Positions 32,179 to 41,828 of a DNA stretch of 64,000 nt are shown here, in pieces. Under the pieces are notes generated by a model that searched no databases, was not told the DNA's origin, and was given only the letters and a program-made list of their open reading frames with translations. The position numbers and the translations under genes were made by a program. Every line of letters begins with the position of its first letter. Positions within the stretch are counted from its first letter, which is position 1. Source of the stretch: Deltaproteobacteria bacterium HGW-Deltaproteobacteria-6 (lineage in GTDB: Bacteria; Desulfobacterota; Syntrophia; Syntrophales; Smithellaceae); contig PHAT01000002.1 of assembly GCA_002840435.1 (NCBI GenBank), positions 1 through 64,000 on the forward strand. The letters are read 5' to 3'.

Positions 32179-35100
32179 TCAGCGGAATTTTTGCAGGGCG
32201 GAGAGAAAATCCTGCTTCTTAATCGGTTTGGTCAGATGTCCGTTGCATCCGGCATCAATGCTCTTCTGCTCATCCTCCTGTAAGGCATGAGCGGTCAGGG
32301 CAACAATGACGGTCGGTTGAAGTTGATGGTCCTTCTCCCAACTTCTGATATGCCTTGTCGCCGTATATCCATCCATCACCGGCATCTGGACGTCCATAAA
32401 AATGATGTCGTACTGCCTGCCCTCAAGGATTTTATCCACCGCCTCCCGGCCGTTTACCGCCATATCCAAAGTATGCGGCAGCTTTTTGAGGTATGCCTGG
32501 ATGAGAAGACGATTGTCTTCGTTGTCTTCAACCAGCAGGATATTGAGCGGATGTTCCGCACCGCCACTTGCCGGGGATAAAACCGATGGCTTTTCATTTG
32601 CCGTATCTGCCACAGCCGCTTTCCTGTATGCTTTCAGGCGGACTGTAAAATAGAAAGTACTGCCCAATCCTTCCGTGCTTTCGACCCAGATTTTTCCTTC
32701 CATGAGAGTGATCAGTTGCCGGCAGATAGCCAGGCCAAGGCCGGTGCCCCCGAACTTACGCGATATGGTAGAGTCTGCCTGGATAAATTTGTCAAATACA
32801 TGTTCAACCATGCCCGGAGGAATGCCTATACCGGTATCTTTGACGGAAAAACAAAGACAGATGGCATCCGGCATCTGTGCGGCAGGATCGGTCGTCTGGT
32901 TTTCCATTCTTCCGACCATAATTTGGATACTTCCGGCAGCCGTAAATTTAAGCGCATTGCCGATGAGATTAAACAAAATTTGTCTGAGTCTCATCGGGTC
33001 TCCCACCAGTTCGTCATCAATATCCCTGCCCACCAGCCAGGAAAGTCCTATTTCTTTTTCTGCAGCTCTGAAGGTCATTGTATCAACAATGCTCTTCAGC
33101 AAATCACGGAGGGAAAAGGCCATTGATTCGAGAGAAATCTGTCCGGCTTCCAGTTTTGAAAAATCCAGAATGTCGTTAATGATACGCAGCAGGCCTTCTC
33201 CCGCGCGCCGGAACACATTGACATATTTCGCCTGATCTTCCGAAAGCGGACTGTCCAGCAGAAGATCAGCCATGCCGATAATGGCGTTCATGGGCGTGCG
33301 GATCTCATGGCTCATGCTTGCCAGAAAGTCGGATTTGGCAGCATTAGCCAGCTGAGCCTGGGTTGCCATTTCCCTGGCAAAGAGTGTCTGCTTTTCCAGC
33401 GCAATATTCATCTGGCGCAGCGCTTCCTGCGCGGCTTCTTTTTCCTTCTCAACCTGCTTTTGCGCCGTAATATCGCGGTGAGTACCCATGAATCTCAATG
33501 GCTTGCCGTCTTCGGTGCGCGCCGTACATGTGCCGCGAGCCCAGAACCAGCGCCACTGGCCGTCTTTTACCTTGATGAGGTACTGAAATTCAAAATATTT
33601 ACTCCGGCCTTCCAGATAGGCCGCCAGGGCTTCATCGAAAACCTGAGCGCTTTTGCGGTGGACATGATCGGAAAACCACTGGAAATTGAAACTGTCGTCG
33701 CCCTCGGTAAACCCCATCGATCTCAGCAGGCTGGCGCTGAATTGCAGATCATTGTTCGTGATGTTCCATGTCCAGAAGCCCTCATCCGTGGCTTCCATCA
33801 TCAGGTTGATTCGTTCTTCGCGGTCTTTAAGCGCTTCCAGGGCTGCCGCCCGTTCCTCTTCCGCCCGCTTCTGAACGGTAACGTCGCGGCTGACGCCGAT
33901 CACGCCGATCAGAATTCCGTCCGGTCCCCAATAGGGTGTTTTGAGTGTATCGATCAGCTTTTTTTGCCCGTCGGGATAAGTAATCCATTCCTCGTTTTGC
34001 CGCGCCTGATGTGACTCCAGCATTTGCCGGTCGTATTCCCGGAAAGAGTCCGCAACGTCTTTATCGAAGAGGTCGTAGTCTGTTTTGCCGACGATTTCAT
34101 CCCTGGACCGCCCGATAAACTCGCTAAAGGGCGGATTGCAGCCCATGTAAACGCCATGGATATCTTTGAAGAAGATGATATCGGGAATGGAATCGAGCAG
34201 TGAATTGATCAATCCGATCTGCCGTCTGATTTCTTCTTCCGCCTTTTTGCGTTCGGTGACGTCTTCCTTAACACAGATAAAACGGGTGATCTTTCCCTTT
34301 TCATCGGTCATGGGTGATATCGAGGCGTGCTCCCAGTATAGTTCACCATTCTTTTTCTTATTATGAAATTCACCCTTCCAAGTTTTTCCAGAAGTGATTG
34401 TTTTCCAGAGTTGCTGATACGCTTCCGGAGACATCTCGCCGGATTTTAAAATACGGGGATTTTGTCCTATGACCTCTGCGTAATTGTAACCGGTGATTTC
34501 TATAAACTTGGGATTGACGTAAGTTATATTGCCCTGAGGATCGGTGATGACAACTGCTGCGGGACTTGCTTCCGTGGCAAGCGACAGGTTCCGCAGGGAA
34601 TCTTCAATCATCCTGCGTTCCGTGATATCGACAAAGGTAACCACCGCGCCGGATACTTTGCCATCCATTATCTGGGGATGAGACCAGTACTCCACGGGGA
34701 AGCTGCTGCCGTCGGCTCTCCAGAGGACTTCGTCGTCAACATGTACCTGCCTGCCTTCACGGAAGGCCTGATATATTTTGCATTCTTCAACGGGCATCGG
34801 ATTGCCATTGGCATATGAATGGTGAATCAGCCGGTGCATTTTTTGGCCCAGCAGTTGTCCAATGTCGCTATAGCCAAGCATCCTGATGCAGGATGGATTG
34901 GCAAAGGTACAGTCGCCGGCAAGATCAATGCCGTATATCGCCTCTGCGGTTGAGTTGAGCAGGAGACGAACCTGCTCTTCACTTTTCTTCAAAGCTTTTT
35001 CCGCAGCTCTGCGCTCGGTAACTTCCGATGTCAACTGGCGGTTCACGTTGGAAAGTTGTTCGGTTCGTTCGATCACCTTTTCTTCAAGAGACCTGGCCAT

Positions 35101-36729
35101 TTCCTGAATCTCTTCGTTTTTTCGTTTGATCACGGCAGTATGTCCGGTCAGGCCGAGCATCAGAATTTGTAAGAGAACGGCCAGCGCAAGTCCCACCGCC
35201 CCGGTGGCCCAAATCATCCAGGGCCGGTGCTGCTGCTGATAACCTTTAGTGACGTAAACCGATAATTCCCACTCACGATCACCCATGTACAGTGTCGTTT
35301 TCCAGTTGGCTGCCCGGTCAGGCTGGTTTCCGCCGTCTCCTTGAGGATCAGAATGGTAGAGCCGGTGCTGTTCATCGGGTCCATGGGTATCGATCAATTG
35401 AAACATCAGCCCGGGGGGCATATGTTTGCGGGTTGCAATATTGATCATTTCATCGACTTTGACCACGGCCACGGCAAAACCCAGCAGTCGGTCTTTTCTG
35501 TGATCAGCTGCCTTTGTAGGTACGGTGACGGGTAAAAGCTCAAGGATACCGATGTGTTTTTTCTGCTCCTGTACCAACTGGATGGGCGACGTTACAGCCA
35601 TGCTTTGCGAGGTTCTGGCGCGCCGAATGGCATCACGGCGAATCGGTTCGGAATGGATATCGTAACCGACAGCCGGTTCATTTTTAGCCAGAGGCACAAT
35701 GTAGCGAACCGCCACGTATTCGGGGCGCACCCCGGCGCGAACCAGGTGTCCTCTTCTGTCCCGTTCGGTAATCTGAAACGGTCCCAGGGGAGAAAGGCGG
35801 CTCATCATCTGTTCGTAGGATGATCGTTTGTCATGGGTGATCAAATCGTTGAAGCAGAGCGCGAAAATATCGGAATTGTCCTGGAGGGTGACGGAGGTAA
35901 ACTGCTCGAACTGACTGAAAGTGAAATCCGGTATGGCCTCGATAAAGTGCTGCAGGGATGCGAGTACCTCGCGTTGAGCAATTAAACGGTCCGTGATGCT
36001 CCGGGCAATGGCTTCGCCATCATTATGAATATGGTTATCCCGGTCCTGTTTTTCCCAACGGGCGGTACCGTAAAAAGCCAATGCCACCAGTCCCAAGATA
36101 AGCAGCATGGGCAGGACGATGCGCCGCCGCCTTTCGCGCCACAGCTCATCCGATCTGTTGAAGAAACACAAAGTGAGCGGGGCGAAAATGATGATGCCCA
36201 GAACATCACCCACGTACCAGTTCCACCACGTGAAGAAAAATTCAGCGCTCTCAATGACGCCACTGGCATACAGGCCGGTTACCGCGATGGAGGGCGAAAG
36301 GATGCCGGCCAGCATCCCGCCAAAGGATAAAAACAAAAAGGCATCCCGTCCGTTTGCCAGATCACGCCAGGCCGGTCCCAGAAAGCGGTTCACGAGCCAG
36401 CATCCGGTCCATGACTGGGCCGTGGCGCCGGTGGCGATCAGAACCGCCACGGCCGTTGCAGATAGATTGAGTGTGCCATTTAAAAAGGTGGGCAACATAT
36501 TGACGAGGATGGCGCCCAGCCAGATACCGGAAAATGCCCGGCGCCCAAACCAGAGCCCGCAAGCCAGCGCCAGGCCTGCAGCCGGGAATACAGGGCTGGC
36601 GTAACCAGATACCGTGCCAAGCGTAAGTCCTATAGCACCCAGCAGGGCGTAAGCCAAAGCAGTATATATTACCACACGCGTGGTTGAAGGGGAATTGGGT
36701 GTCGCGATGTTTTGAGCGGTCTGGCTCAC
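32179..36729 (-). CDS. MASE1/CHASE-type multi-PAS hybrid histidine kinase
   Basis: The protein has 1516 residues from a GTG at 36729, nine bases after AAGGAG; a TTG at 36750 is the alternative. A MASE1-like membrane domain (eight segments, about 20-210), a periplasmic CHASE-like domain (about 245-500), another membrane segment (about 510-530) and a coiled coil come first. At least four PAS domains lie between about 590 and 1100. A dimerisation domain with MSHEIRTPMNAIIG (His1141), an ATPase domain (GNALKF, DTGIGIP, GTGLGLAIC) and a receiver (Asp1446 in IFMDVQMPVMDG, Lys in HLTKPIKK) complete it. It probably feeds the divergent HPt protein. Confidence 0.92.
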   Translation of the reverse strand: MSQTAQNIATPNSPSTTRVVIYTALAYALLGAIGLTLGTVSGYASPVFPAAGLALACGLWFGRRAFSGIWLGAILVNMLPTFLNGTLNLSATAVAVLIATGATAQSWTGCWLVNRFLGPAWRDLANGRDAFLFLSFGGMLAGILSPSIAVTGLYASGVIESAEFFFTWWNWYVGDVLGIIIFAPLTLCFFNRSDELWRERRRRIVLPMLLILGLVALAFYGTARWEKQDRDNHIHNDGEAIARSITDRLIAQREVLASLQHFIEAIPDFTFSQFEQFTSVTLQDNSDIFALCFNDLITHDKRSSYEQMMSRLSPLGPFQITERDRRGHLVRAGVRPEYVAVRYIVPLAKNEPAVGYDIHSEPIRRDAIRRARTSQSMAVTSPIQLVQEQKKHIGILELLPVTVPTKAADHRKDRLLGFAVAVVKVDEMINIATRKHMPPGLMFQLIDTHGPDEQHRLYHSDPQGDGGNQPDRAANWKTTLYMGDREWELSVYVTKGYQQQHRPWMIWATGAVGLALAVLLQILMLGLTGHTAVIKRKNEEIQEMARSLEEKVIERTEQLSNVNRQLTSEVTERRAAEKALKKSEEQVRLLLNSTAEAIYGIDLAGDCTFANPSCIRMLGYSDIGQLLGQKMHRLIHHSYANGNPMPVEECKIYQAFREGRQVHVDDEVLWRADGSSFPVEYWSHPQIMDGKVSGAVVTFVDITERRMIEDSLRNLSLATEASPAAVVITDPQGNITYVNPKFIEITGYNYAEVIGQNPRILKSGEMSPEAYQQLWKTITSGKTWKGEFHNKKKNGELYWEHASISPMTDEKGKITRFICVKEDVTERKKAEEEIRRQIGLINSLLDSIPDIIFFKDIHGVYMGCNPPFSEFIGRSRDEIVGKTDYDLFDKDVADSFREYDRQMLESHQARQNEEWITYPDGQKKLIDTLKTPYWGPDGILIGVIGVSRDVTVQKRAEEERAAALEALKDREERINLMMEATDEGFWTWNITNNDLQFSASLLRSMGFTEGDDSFNFQWFSDHVHRKSAQVFDEALAAYLEGRSKYFEFQYLIKVKDGQWRWFWARGTCTARTEDGKPLRFMGTHRDITAQKQVEKEKEAAQEALRQMNIALEKQTLFAREMATQAQLANAAKSDFLASMSHEIRTPMNAIIGMADLLLDSPLSEDQAKYVNVFRRAGEGLLRIINDILDFSKLEAGQISLESMAFSLRDLLKSIVDTMTFRAAEKEIGLSWLVGRDIDDELVGDPMRLRQILFNLIGNALKFTAAGSIQIMVGRMENQTTDPAAQMPDAICLCFSVKDTGIGIPPGMVEHVFDKFIQADSTISRKFGGTGLGLAICRQLITLMEGKIWVESTEGLGSTFYFTVRLKAYRKAAVADTANEKPSVLSPASGGAEHPLNILLVEDNEDNRLLIQAYLKKLPHTLDMAVNGREAVDKILEGRQYDIIFMDVQMPVMDGYTATRHIRSWEKDHQLQPTVIVALTAHALQEDEQKSIDAGCNGHLTKPIKKQDFLSALQKFR

Positions 36730-37022
36730 AAGCCCCGGCTCCTTCTGCAATGTTAACTGATGATCAACAATTCTTACGAATTAGAAATCAAGGCCTGTTC
36801 AGTGATATTCTACTTAATAAGTGCACCTCAAACCGCCGCCAATAAAAATGGATTGATACTATTGAATGGATAAAGCCTTTACCATCTCAAGTATAGGGAA
36901 AATTGCCATGGGTGTCAATTGAATATTAGCCTTTGCCCTTTATGTCTGTATGATCACTCCAGTTAAGAGCCTTGCAAAAATAAGCATGCTCTGATACTTT
37001 TATTGCATGGAGAAAAACGGCG

Positions 37023-37355
37023 ATGGCGGGCAAAGACCATGATTCCCTGAATGAAAAATTTACGGTGATTGTCGATGAAGACCTGCGGGATCTGATCCCC
37101 GGATATCTGGAAAATCGCCGGAAGGATATGACGGAAATCATCTCCGCTCTGGATCAAGGTGAATTTGAAGTAATCCGTTCCCTGGCCCATAAGATCAAGG
37201 GCTCCGGCGGCGGTTACGGATTTGACGGGATCACTGAAATCGGCAGGGCCTGCGAGGATGCCGCTAAACGATTGGACGCACAGGAAGTCCGGGAGCAGGT
37301 CGAGCGTCTGCAAGTTTATCTGGACAACGTTGAAGTGATCTTTGAACCATCCTGA
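37023..37355 (+). CDS. HPt phosphotransfer protein
   Basis: The 110-residue helical protein carries SLAHKIKGSGGGYGFDGITEIG with the phosphorylatable His56, here described by its parts SLAHKIKGSGG and YGFDGITEIG. It is a free-standing HPt domain. GGAG lies nine bases upstream of the ATG. It stands between the hybrid kinase (divergent) and a GspE-type ATPase with a receiver, overlapping the longest frame of the latter. Known use: passing phosphate from a hybrid kinase receiver to a final receiver. Both possible partners lie next to it, which is good support for one relay. Confidence 0.9.
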   Translation: MAGKDHDSLNEKFTVIVDEDLRDLIPGYLENRRKDMTEIISALDQGEFEVIRSLAHKIKGSGGGYGFDGITEIGRACEDAAKRLDAQEVREQVERLQVYLDNVEVIFEPS

Positions 37356-37419
37356 AGAGATTGTTTGTCAAAACGTTTTTTATCAAACTGAGGAAGCCGG
37401 AAGATTAGGAGTAAAAGCC

Positions 37420-39612
37420 ATGACTGCTTTACAAGACGGGCATCTTTATCTTGATTTTGGGAAATTTAAAGAACACATTCTCGGCAGCGCAACTCTGTCC
37501 GATTCAGCAAGGGACAAAATTCTTAAATACCGTCCATCCGAGCTTTACGCGATAGAGGAAGACCTGAAAATAACGGAGGCCGACTTTGTCGAACGTGTTG
37601 CCTCGTTTTTAGGTTTACCCCTTGTGTCTGTTATTCGCCCTGAGCAGTTTCAGGAAAATGTCATGTCCTACGATTTCTGCGCTCTAAACCTGGTAGCCCC
37701 CATCATAACGGAGACGGGAGAAGCAGTTTTTCTGCTGAGTAATCCCTTTGATTATGAACTTCTGGACGCTCTCAGAAAAAAAACCGCGGCCGACCAGCCC
37801 CTGCGCCTGATTATCTCTGCTCCGGCAAGCATTCGGGATCTGCTTGGCAAAATACAGGGGAGGCCAAGTCAATACTCCGGTAATGAGGACGAGGACACAT
37901 CTCTTTTAAAAGATCAGGACGATGTCGCCATCATCACAACGGTCATAGACGATATGGAGCCGATCTCCGAAATGGAGCTGGAACAAAGGCCGGTTGTTTA
38001 TGTCTCCAACAATATCCTCTATACCTCCGTGATGAAACGTGCGAGCGATATCCATATCGAGCCTAAAGAAAAGAATACCGTTGTACGATTCCGGATCGAC
38101 GGCGATTTGCAGGACATCTTCACCCTGAAAAAACAAACAGGCATCATGGTTATTTCGCGTCTGAAGGCTCTTGCCGGTCTGGACATCGCGGAGCGGATGA
38201 AGCCTCAGGACGGTTCCGTAGAGGCCACCATCAGCAAACGGACTTTCAAGCTTCGTCTGGCAACGACGTCAACGCCGAATGGCGAAAGCCTGATTGTCCG
38301 CATTCTGGAACCGTCGGCCAAACCAAAAGCGCTCGACGAACTGGGCATGTCGGAAAGCCAGGCTGCGATCATGCAGGACTTCGCCACACGTCGCTATGGA
38401 CTCATCCTGGTCGTCGGTCCGACCGGCGCCGGCAAGACAACAACCATTTACAGTTTCCTTTCCCATCTGGATTCAAAGACACGCAGTCTTATCTCTGTTG
38501 AGGATCCCGTAGAATATAGAATACCAAACGCCAATCAGCAGCAGGTTAACGAAAAGGCCGGTGTTACATTTGAGGCCCTGCTGAGATCATCTGTGAGGCA
38601 GGATCCTGATATCCTTTATCTTGGAGAGATCAGAGATAATTTTTCAGCGCGGATTTCCGTGGATTTTGCCAGTACGGGACATATGGCTGTTTCCACACTC
38701 CATACCAACAATGCCACCACGGCTATTTTTCGCCTCGAAAGACTGGGGGTGACCCGTGACGTCATGGCCGACGCCCTTTTGGGTATCATCGCCCAAAGGC
38801 TTTTTAAGAAGCTCTGCCCCCACTGCAAAAAAATCCTGCCCATTACACAGCAGGAAATCGAAATGCTGTCGCCTTTTCTGGATGCACTGCCTGCTGAAAC
38901 AGCTCATCCTGTGGGATGCGAAAAATGTATCGGTGGATATCTCGGACGGGAAGGTGTTTACGAGGTCCTGGCCATCGACGCCCGGATGGCGGAATTGATC
39001 CGAAACGGGGCCCCCATCGCAGAAATCCGGGACTACATCCAGCAAAACGGGGGTTACCTGATCAGCCATCATGCCGCGCAAAAAGCAAAGGATTTAATGT
39101 TCCCGGTGAAGGACGTCTACGAAAAGATCCTTGTCGAAGATATCAAAGCACCAAAGCAGACACCGGCAAAAGAAGACACGACCTTCAAGAATGAACAGAA
39201 GAGGGAAAACATCGCGGTTGCACCGGTTGCTAAAGAGAGCAAAGGGCCGGGTTCCATCCTTGTCGTGGAAGACGATCAGGATACACAGCTACTGATTTCC
39301 ACAATCCTTTCGAATCAAGGCTATAACGTATCCGTCGCCTCAGACGGTGTTGATGCTCTGATTCTTTTAGCCAAACAGGATTTTAATCTTATTATTTCAG
39401 ACGTGAACATGCCCAATCTTGATGGTTTTAAACTGATAGAGATTATTCATCAAAAAGGCATCAAGGCACCTTTGATATTTTTAACCTCGCGCCTTGAAGA
39501 CGAAGACGAAATCAAGGGATTGGAGCTCGGAGCGCTGGATTATCTGAAAAAACCCTTCAAGAAAAACATGCTGCTGCTCAGGGTTCAGAAAGCCATCGAG
39601 AAGTCAGCGTAA
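37420..39612 (+). CDS. GspE/PilB-type secretion ATPase fused to a response-regulator receiver
   Basis: The 730 residues comprise a GspE N-terminal domain (about 15-150), the ATPase core with Walker A GPTGAGKTTT (Lys339), DPDILYLGEIRD and HTNNATTAIFRLERLG, and a zinc motif (CPHCKK and GCEKC, about 465-507). A charged linker (about 590-625) leads to a receiver (about 628-728; Asp661 in LIISDVNMPNLDG, Lys in YLKKPFKK). Type II secretion and type IV pilus assembly ATPases power extension; a receiver at the C-terminus is unusual. AGGAG lies eight bases before the ATG at 37420; an earlier ATG at 37342 overlaps the HPt gene. No other pilus or secretion gene is nearby. Confidence 0.92.
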   Translation: MTALQDGHLYLDFGKFKEHILGSATLSDSARDKILKYRPSELYAIEEDLKITEADFVERVASFLGLPLVSVIRPEQFQENVMSYDFCALNLVAPIITETGEAVFLLSNPFDYELLDALRKKTAADQPLRLIISAPASIRDLLGKIQGRPSQYSGNEDEDTSLLKDQDDVAIITTVIDDMEPISEMELEQRPVVYVSNNILYTSVMKRASDIHIEPKEKNTVVRFRIDGDLQDIFTLKKQTGIMVISRLKALAGLDIAERMKPQDGSVEATISKRTFKLRLATTSTPNGESLIVRILEPSAKPKALDELGMSESQAAIMQDFATRRYGLILVVGPTGAGKTTTIYSFLSHLDSKTRSLISVEDPVEYRIPNANQQQVNEKAGVTFEALLRSSVRQDPDILYLGEIRDNFSARISVDFASTGHMAVSTLHTNNATTAIFRLERLGVTRDVMADALLGIIAQRLFKKLCPHCKKILPITQQEIEMLSPFLDALPAETAHPVGCEKCIGGYLGREGVYEVLAIDARMAELIRNGAPIAEIRDYIQQNGGYLISHHAAQKAKDLMFPVKDVYEKILVEDIKAPKQTPAKEDTTFKNEQKRENIAVAPVAKESKGPGSILVVEDDQDTQLLISTILSNQGYNVSVASDGVDALILLAKQDFNLIISDVNMPNLDGFKLIEIIHQKGIKAPLIFLTSRLEDEDEIKGLELGALDYLKKPFKKNMLLLRVQKAIEKSA

Positions 39613-40468
39613 GGCAATTTGTTTGCTTCGGGCAACGGATTTGCCGATGGCTGCTTTCCAAAATCCAATAGATGGACATAACTTCTTCATGGCCGGCACG
39701 AATAATTAAACCACCCATTACCCGCGCATGGAGACATGAAGAAATGCTGCCGCATTGCATTGACATGATATTAGAGATGTTAAAAAGTTTATGATGCCTA
39801 ACGTGCAAGAATGGAAGTTTGATAATTTCTCCCAATAGTGGAAGTTGCCCCTATGATGTATCTTAATTTATCAATACCAGATAATTCCATGCAGGAATCT
39901 TGAAATAATTGAAAGCATCTTCAAAATTTCGTCTCAGAAAATATACAGGATAATGGTTCATTGCCAAGAGCGATATTATTGGTAACAGAATGATAATTAT
40001 GAACATTTCTTCCTGGTAAGCTTATCAATTGTTTCTGCTTTAAAATTGTGATGGATCATATGATGATCAAAAAAAGCAGTACCGGAGACAGATGTTTTCT
40101 TGGCAGAGAAAAACAGACGGTTGTTCTCTGCCACTTTTCATTCCGTTTCATTGGTTCTGATAAACCAGCCGTTATGAAGCCTTGCATTTGAAAGGATGTA
40201 CCTTAATTGGTCAGCTCTTGTTTATTTTTTGTCATGATTTTCTCTTTTTCCCTTATTAGACCATTTTTTGTGTTGTTTGTGACAAAAAAACGATAACCCG
40301 CAACAGAAAATTTGTCTGCGACTGAAATATTAATGGTTCTGCAGATGAAGCCACGCGGGGCGGATGTACAGTTGAAAAGTCAGTAAATGATAGAGTCACG
40401 ACTGGTGTTTAGATGCAATATCACCGCTGTCCTTCTCAAGCATTTCCATGGTTTTTACTATTATTTCA
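39613..40468. other. Gene-free stretch before the V-ATPase operon
   Basis: About 860 bases hold no frame with a start, ribosome site and protein-like composition on either strand. It is AT-rich, with no strong inverted repeat, tRNA or recognisable mobile-element end. It could hold an unrecognised small RNA or decayed sequence. Confidence 0.5.
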
Positions 40469-40497
40469 TTGACATCCGTCAATCGCATCCCTATACT
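40469..40497 (+). promoter_or_regulatory. Strong sigma-70 promoter of the V-ATPase operon
   Basis: TTGACA (40469-40474) and TATACT (40492-40497) are separated by exactly 17 bases, close to perfect consensus. Transcription would start near 40504, giving a 50-base leader to the first ATPase gene. The strength suggests high constitutive expression. Confidence 0.8.
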
Positions 40498-40554
40498 ATT
40501 ATTAAAGAAGAAAAGTTTTTTTAAACCCTTTTCCCGTTGAGAGGGACGATCTGC

Positions 40555-40863
40555 ATGGACACTGTGGTTGCCCGGATAATAGAGATCGAAAGAGAGTCCA
40601 CGCGGGACATCGAACGGGCCGAGGAAACCTCCCGGCAAAATATCGAGGCGCATCGGCTTGCCCTGGATAAAGAAAAAGAACAGGCACATGCCAACATTAT
40701 CTCCACGGAAAATAACAGACTGGCTCAAGCTGTTCTGGAAGCCAAAAGACAAACCGAGGCAGCCTCTGTTGCTTTTCAGAGAGATTGCGAACATCCTTTT
40801 CATGACCCGATTCTGACTGAGACGATCAAAGAAGATATGATTTCCATCCTGCTCGAGGGCTAG
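40555..40863 (+). CDS. V/A-type ATPase subunit H/G (peripheral stalk)
   Basis: The 102-residue protein is almost all charged coiled coil (IIEIERESTRDIERAEETSRQ in parts IIEIERESTR and [21 protein letters not shown]). This fits the H (G) subunit that pairs with E in the peripheral stalk. The ATG at 40555 is taken; a TTG at 40537 is also in frame. The gene lies directly behind the strong promoter and six bases before subunit C. The family has little sequence conservation, so the call relies on coiled-coil form, size and operon position. Confidence 0.75.
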   Translation: MDTVVARIIEIERESTRDIERAEETSRQNIEAHRLALDKEKEQAHANIISTENNRLAQAVLEAKRQTEAASVAFQRDCEHPFHDPILTETIKEDMISILLEG

Positions 40864-40869
40864 AAAACG

Positions 40870-41820
40870 ATGCGAAATTATGCCGATGAACCCAATTTAC
40901 ACACGCGTATCTACGCCATGAGAAGCCGCCTCTTCTCGCTTCGGGACTACACCCTGATGATCAGGGAGCCGGCCAGCATGCCGGGCAATATTTCAAACAT
41001 TCAGGATCCAACCCGGGCCAAGGAGTCGCTCTTCAGGCAACAGATTGCCCCGGTCGTCAACCTGGCCCAGGCCTTTGAAAAATACACGCCGTTTTTTATC
41101 GCCAATCTCCGTCAATACGAGGCGCAAAACGCCAGGATTCTTTTGACCAGAGCAGCAGGTCATCAGGCGCTTGAGCAGTGGAATGACATCGGTCCCTTTG
41201 CCGCTCTGGACAGAGGGCTGCTTGAGAAAAAGCTGTCACTCGATGACGTCAAATCGCTTTTGGCCGACATCTACCTGGACGATGATTTCAAAACCATTTC
41301 CAGTTACCGGCAGCTGGTTATTCACCTGGATATATGTACAGCCAGGAACCTCTATCATTCCGGAGACCTGCTTTCCGGGGCGGCGGTGCAGGAGTTTCGG
41401 GAAATGATGCTCAAACGTCTGGCTGTGATGACCCTGATCTGGTCATACAGGCTCAGGGTCAATCACCGCTTCAAAGACGACAGGATCAGATTTTACATGG
41501 ACAAGGTTCACAAACTTTATGGAGGCAAGGTGTGGTACCGGGTCAGCCTTGAAAAGGAGGCGCTCGCGGAACATCTTGAACAACTGCGCAAGGACACGGG
41601 GGAGGAACCCTCTGTTGCGAATATCGAACATCATCTTGAACAAAATTATTATGCCTGGATCACCTCCGTATTTCATCGGGATTTTCATTCCATTTACTGT
41701 GTTGTCGCCTATCTCTGGCTTCTCTTCTATCAGATCCGGAATCTGTTTCGGATAATCGACGGCCGGCGCTTCGGGATGTCCCAAGACGCGATCATTAACA
41801 GAATGATTTGTGAGGCGTGA
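40870..41820 (+). CDS. V/A-type ATPase subunit C (AC39/d family)
   Basis: The 316-residue helical protein ends in VVAYLWLLFYQIRNLFRIIDGRRFGM, represented by LFYQIRNLFRIIDGRRFG, the hallmark of the C/d subunit that joins the central rotor to the membrane ring. Sequence conservation elsewhere is low, as usual. It lies between the H and I genes and overlaps the possible GTG start of I by four bases. No catalytic role. Confidence 0.85.
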   Translation: MRNYADEPNLHTRIYAMRSRLFSLRDYTLMIREPASMPGNISNIQDPTRAKESLFRQQIAPVVNLAQAFEKYTPFFIANLRQYEAQNARILLTRAAGHQALEQWNDIGPFAALDRGLLEKKLSLDDVKSLLADIYLDDDFKTISSYRQLVIHLDICTARNLYHSGDLLSGAAVQEFREMMLKRLAVMTLIWSYRLRVNHRFKDDRIRFYMDKVHKLYGGKVWYRVSLEKEALAEHLEQLRKDTGEEPSVANIEHHLEQNYYAWITSVFHRDFHSIYCVVAYLWLLFYQIRNLFRIIDGRRFGMSQDAIINRMICEA

Positions 41821-41828
41821 GGTCGGAT

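Noticed and set aside
39613-40468. tRNA or riboswitch in the gap before the ATPase operon
   Set aside because: No cloverleaf, CCA end, T-loop motif or known riboswitch core was found by reading.
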